From NCBI GenBank assembly GCA_016282415.1, contig JAEEKO010000043.1:1-14635 (forward strand): a DNA stretch of 14,635 bases, read 5' to 3'. The notes below the pieces were generated by a model. The model made no database searches. It was not told the origin of the DNA and worked only from the letters and a program-made list of their open reading frames with translations. This document shows, one piece after another, positions 12,009-14,635 of the stretch. The stretch comes from Caryophanales bacterium. Lineage in GTDB: Bacteria > Bacillota_I > Bacilli_A > RF39 > UBA660. The translations under genes were made by a program, and so were the position numbers. Each line of letters begins with the position of its first letter. The first letter of the stretch is position 1.

Positions 12009-14635
12009 CAATAGTAATCTTTAACTCATGACCATTAATATCAAGTATTTCACTACCTTCACCAACAGTCATTTTAGTAGCCAATGTTTCGTTAGCAATG
12101 TACTCTCCAAATTGTTCAAAAGTTTTTAATACTTCTGCATCACCATTATAAGTAATAGTAATTCTGTTTTCAATTTCAAAGCCAGCATTCTTACGCATAT
12201 TTTGAACTTTAGAAACAACTTCACGAGCATTACCTTCATAGATCAATTCTTCAGTTAAATTAGTATTTAAAATAACAAAGTTGTTATTTTCCATATCAAC
12301 GTTGAATCCTTCTTTAGATTGGATACGAATATCAACCATTTCTTTATTAATTGTTAATGTTCCATTCCAATCCGTATCAACAGTTAACGCTTCATTATTT
12401 TCTAACTTAATAATGTCACTTTCTGATAAACTATTTAATAATTCCGTATATTTACCCATATTAGGTCCGAATAATTTACCACATTCTTTAAAGTTAGGTT
12501 TAACCATAAAGTTCATATATTTAGATAAATCTTTTTCAAAGATAACTTCTTTAACATTTAATTCTTCTTTAATTAATTCAACTAAATCTCCTAAAACATC
12601 TTTAGTTTTACCATCTAAGATTACTTCACTTAATGGTTGTCTTACTTTAACTTTATTTTCTTCACGAACAAAACGTCCGATTGAGATCAAACTTCTTACT
12701 AAATTCATTTTAGTTTCAAGTAAGTCATTAAATAATGCTTTATCAGTTTGTGGGAAATCAGCTAAATGCACTGATGTTTCACCAGTTAAGTCTTGATACA
12801 TTTCTTCAGTTGTAAATGGAATAATTGGTGCACATAACTTACATAAACCAGTTAATACTTCATAAGTTGTCATATAAACTGCTTTTTTAGAATTATCAAG
12901 TTCTGATGCCCAGAAACGATTACGATTACGTCTAATATACCAATTTGATAAATCTTCAGAAACAAAGTTAGTAATATTTCTAACAACATCATTTAAATCA
13001 AATTGTTCATAACCACTAGTTACTACTTCAACTAAATGATTGTATTTTGATAATAACCATTTATCAATTTCTTCACGATTTTCATAACTTACATTGCATT
13101 CATTAATATCGATATTATCGATGTTAGCATATGTTTGGAAGAAAGTATAAGTGTTCTTTAACGGATTAAAGAATTTAGAATGAACTTCTTTTAACCCTTC
13201 TTCATCAAACTTAAGTGGAGTCCAAGTTGGTGATACATAAGCTAAATACCATCTTACCGTATCAGCACCATATTTGTGCATAATTGTAAATGGTTCAACA
13301 GCATTACCTTTAGATTTATGCATCTTTTGACCAAATTTATCTAATAACAATTCATTAACTAAAACATTTTTGTATGGACTCTTACCAGTCATAAATACTC
13401 CAATAACTAGTAATGAATAGAACCATCCACGGGTTTGATCAATACCTTCAGCAATGAAATCAGCTGGATATTGAGATTCCCATAATTCTTTATTTTCAAA
13501 TGGATAATGATATTGAGCAAAAGGCATTGCCCCACTATCAAACCAACAATCTATTACGGATAAATCACGAGTCATTGGTTTACCACATTTTGGACAAGTT
13601 AAATGGATTTCATCAACAAATGGGCGGTGTAAATCAATAGTTGCAGGATCAACGTTTTCAATTGCTTTTTCAGCCAATTCCGCTCTTGATCCAATCATTT
13701 CCATATGACCGCATTCTCATTTCCATAATGGTAATGGTGTTCCCCAATAACGATTTCTAGATATTGCCCAATCATTCATATTTTCAAGCCAGTTACCAAA
13801 ACGTTTTTCACCAACAAATGATGGATACCAATTAACACGTTTATTTTCTTCAATAATTTTATCTTGTAATTTAGTTACTTCTAAATAATAAGAAGGTCTT
13901 GAATAATAAACAAGTGGTGAATCACAACGCCAGCAATGTGGATAATCATGTTTAATCTTTTGCTTTTTAAATAATTTATCGTTTTCTTTTAACCATTTAA
14001 TTACTTCAAGGTCAGCTTCAAAAATATTCATACCTTTCCATAATCCTTCAGTATATCTGGCATCTTCACCTACTGGATTAACATATGGTAAATTATAATT
14101 CTTACCAACGTTTTTATCATCTTCACCAAATGCTGGTGCAATGTGAACGATACCGGTACCATCAGTCATTGTAACGTATGTATCGCAAGTTACAAAGAAT
14201 GCTTTACCATTAACTTTGATATCGCTTGGAATCAATTGTTCATATTCAATATATTCTAAATCTTTACCTTTATAAGTATCTAATACTTGGTAATCTTCAC
14301 CTAACACAGTAGATGCTAAAGCACTAGCTAAAATAAACTTATAACCTTGTGATTCAACTTTAACATATTCTTCATTAGGATTAACACAAATAGCTACATT
14401 AGAAATTAATGTCCAAGGAGTTGTTGTCCATACTAAGAAATATGCATCTTCATCTTTCTTCTTAAATGGAACAATTACGGTATTAGCATCAATTTCTTTA
14501 TAACCTTGAGCTACTTCGTGAGATGCTAAACCGGTTCCACAACGTGGACACCAAGGCATAATTTTAACACCTTCATAGAATAACCCTTCATCAAAGAATT
14601 TCTTTAAAATATACCATTCTGTTTCAATATAATCA
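11998..14635 (-). CDS. ileS: Isoleucyl-tRNA synthetase, type 2, 3' part, with an in-frame TGA
   Basis: IleRS charges tRNA(Ile) and hydrolyses misformed Val-tRNA. The N-terminus, including the HIGH motif, is beyond the right edge. The window holds 878 codons plus one TGA and a TAG stop. Visible are the editing-domain motifs TTTPWTL and GTGIVHIAPAFGEDD, the motif RNRYWGTPLP, and the second signature KMHKSKGN (13312-13326), a KMSKS variant. The anticodon-binding region and type 2 C-terminal domain follow. Zinc site 1 is complete (CPRC and CWRC). Zinc site 2 should be formed by C-E-C and CPKC, but its first position is TGA (13717-13719). Both flanks are in one frame and well conserved, with no sign of decay. 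Either TGA is decoded, or a Cys codon has mutated or been misread. Type 2 enzymes are typically tolerant of mupirocin; that is family knowledge. With no tandem copy visible, an essential gene should be functional. Confidence 0.93.
13717..13719 (-). other. In-frame TGA at a zinc-ligand cysteine position of ileS
   Basis: The minus strand reads TGG AAA TGA GAA TGC GGT CAT, giving W-K-(TGA)-E-C-G-H. IleRS proteins of this kind usually read W-x-C-x-C-G-H here. The TGA lies 69 residues after the second Cys of CWRC and 41 before the first Cys of CPKC. These distances equal those between Cys392, Cys461 and Cys502 of the Thermus thermophilus enzyme as I remember its numbering. One base separates TGA from the Cys codons TGT and TGC. 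Confidence 0.85.

Noticed and set aside
12281..12796. Plus-strand reading frame of 171 codons opposite ileS
   Set aside because: It is antisense to conserved IleRS sequence, is Ser/Leu-rich as expected from reversed Lys/Glu codons, and has no ribosome site.
13692..13711. A selenocysteine-insertion hairpin just after the ileS TGA
   Set aside because: A 7-bp stem with a 6-base loop can be drawn, but two pairs are G-U and the apical loop starts only about 12 bases after the TGA. It is too weak to claim, though it does not exclude recoding.
13717..13719. Full Mycoplasma-style code in which TGA is the usual Trp codon
   Set aside because: About 44 Trp codons counted in the window are all TGG and only this one TGA is in frame. 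In such AT-rich code 4 genomes TGA normally dominates.
11998..14559. ileS split into two separate genes at the TGA
   Set aside because: The downstream piece would start at an ATG inside the zinc region with no ribosome site and would lack half the catalytic core. One gene with an in-frame TGA fits better.

Overview
This is a low-GC, AT-rich stretch of bacterial chromosome with every supported gene on the minus strand. Gene content and order point to a Gram-positive member of the Bacilli or a Mollicutes-related lineage (Bacillota). The core is a version of the Firmicutes cluster priA - fmt - rlmN - prpC - prkC - rsgA - rpe. Shine-Dalgarno sites are mostly AGGAGG, GAGGTG or GGTGA, spacing is tight, and transcription units end in A-tract/T-tract hairpins. 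I cannot assign a genus from sequence alone.

Reading in the direction of transcription, from right to left: (1) the 3' part of ileS, a Thermus-type (type 2) isoleucyl-tRNA synthetase, runs in from the right edge and ends at a strong terminator (11979-12008). (2) priA, the replication-restart helicase, is followed by an unusual pair with no recognised function: a secreted Trp-rich protein (8687-9595) and a small lipoprotein (8297-8668), closed by a terminator. (3) fmt overlaps a 205-aa single-pass membrane protein, again closed by a terminator. (4) rlmN-prpC-prkC-rsgA-rpe is a five-gene unit with overlaps of 1-4 bases or gaps of 2-11 bases. It combines 23S rRNA methylation, a PASTA Ser/Thr kinase with its PP2C phosphatase, a 30S-assembly GTPase and a pentose-phosphate enzyme. 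(5) A monocistronic, cysteine-rich protein resembling WG repeats has its own promoter. (6) The left edge holds one end of an IS3-family (IS150-like) insertion sequence with orfA, the start of orfB and a frameshift heptamer.

The most striking observation is a single in-frame TGA in ileS (13717-13719). The reading frame is otherwise intact on both sides and the flanking protein is a well-preserved IleRS. By spacing, the TGA falls on the codon for a zinc-ligand cysteine. All of the roughly 44 Trp codons I counted in the window are TGG, so ordinary Mycoplasma-style TGA=Trp usage is not apparent. Of 13 gene ends, 9 are TAA and 3 are TAG. The only TGA end (prpC) is followed directly by TAA, so this window cannot prove that TGA is a stop here. 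A base-call error or a strain mutation remains the simplest explanation; recoding is the exciting one.

No rRNA, tRNA, CRISPR array or prophage was seen. No gene-free stretch exceeds about 125 bases.
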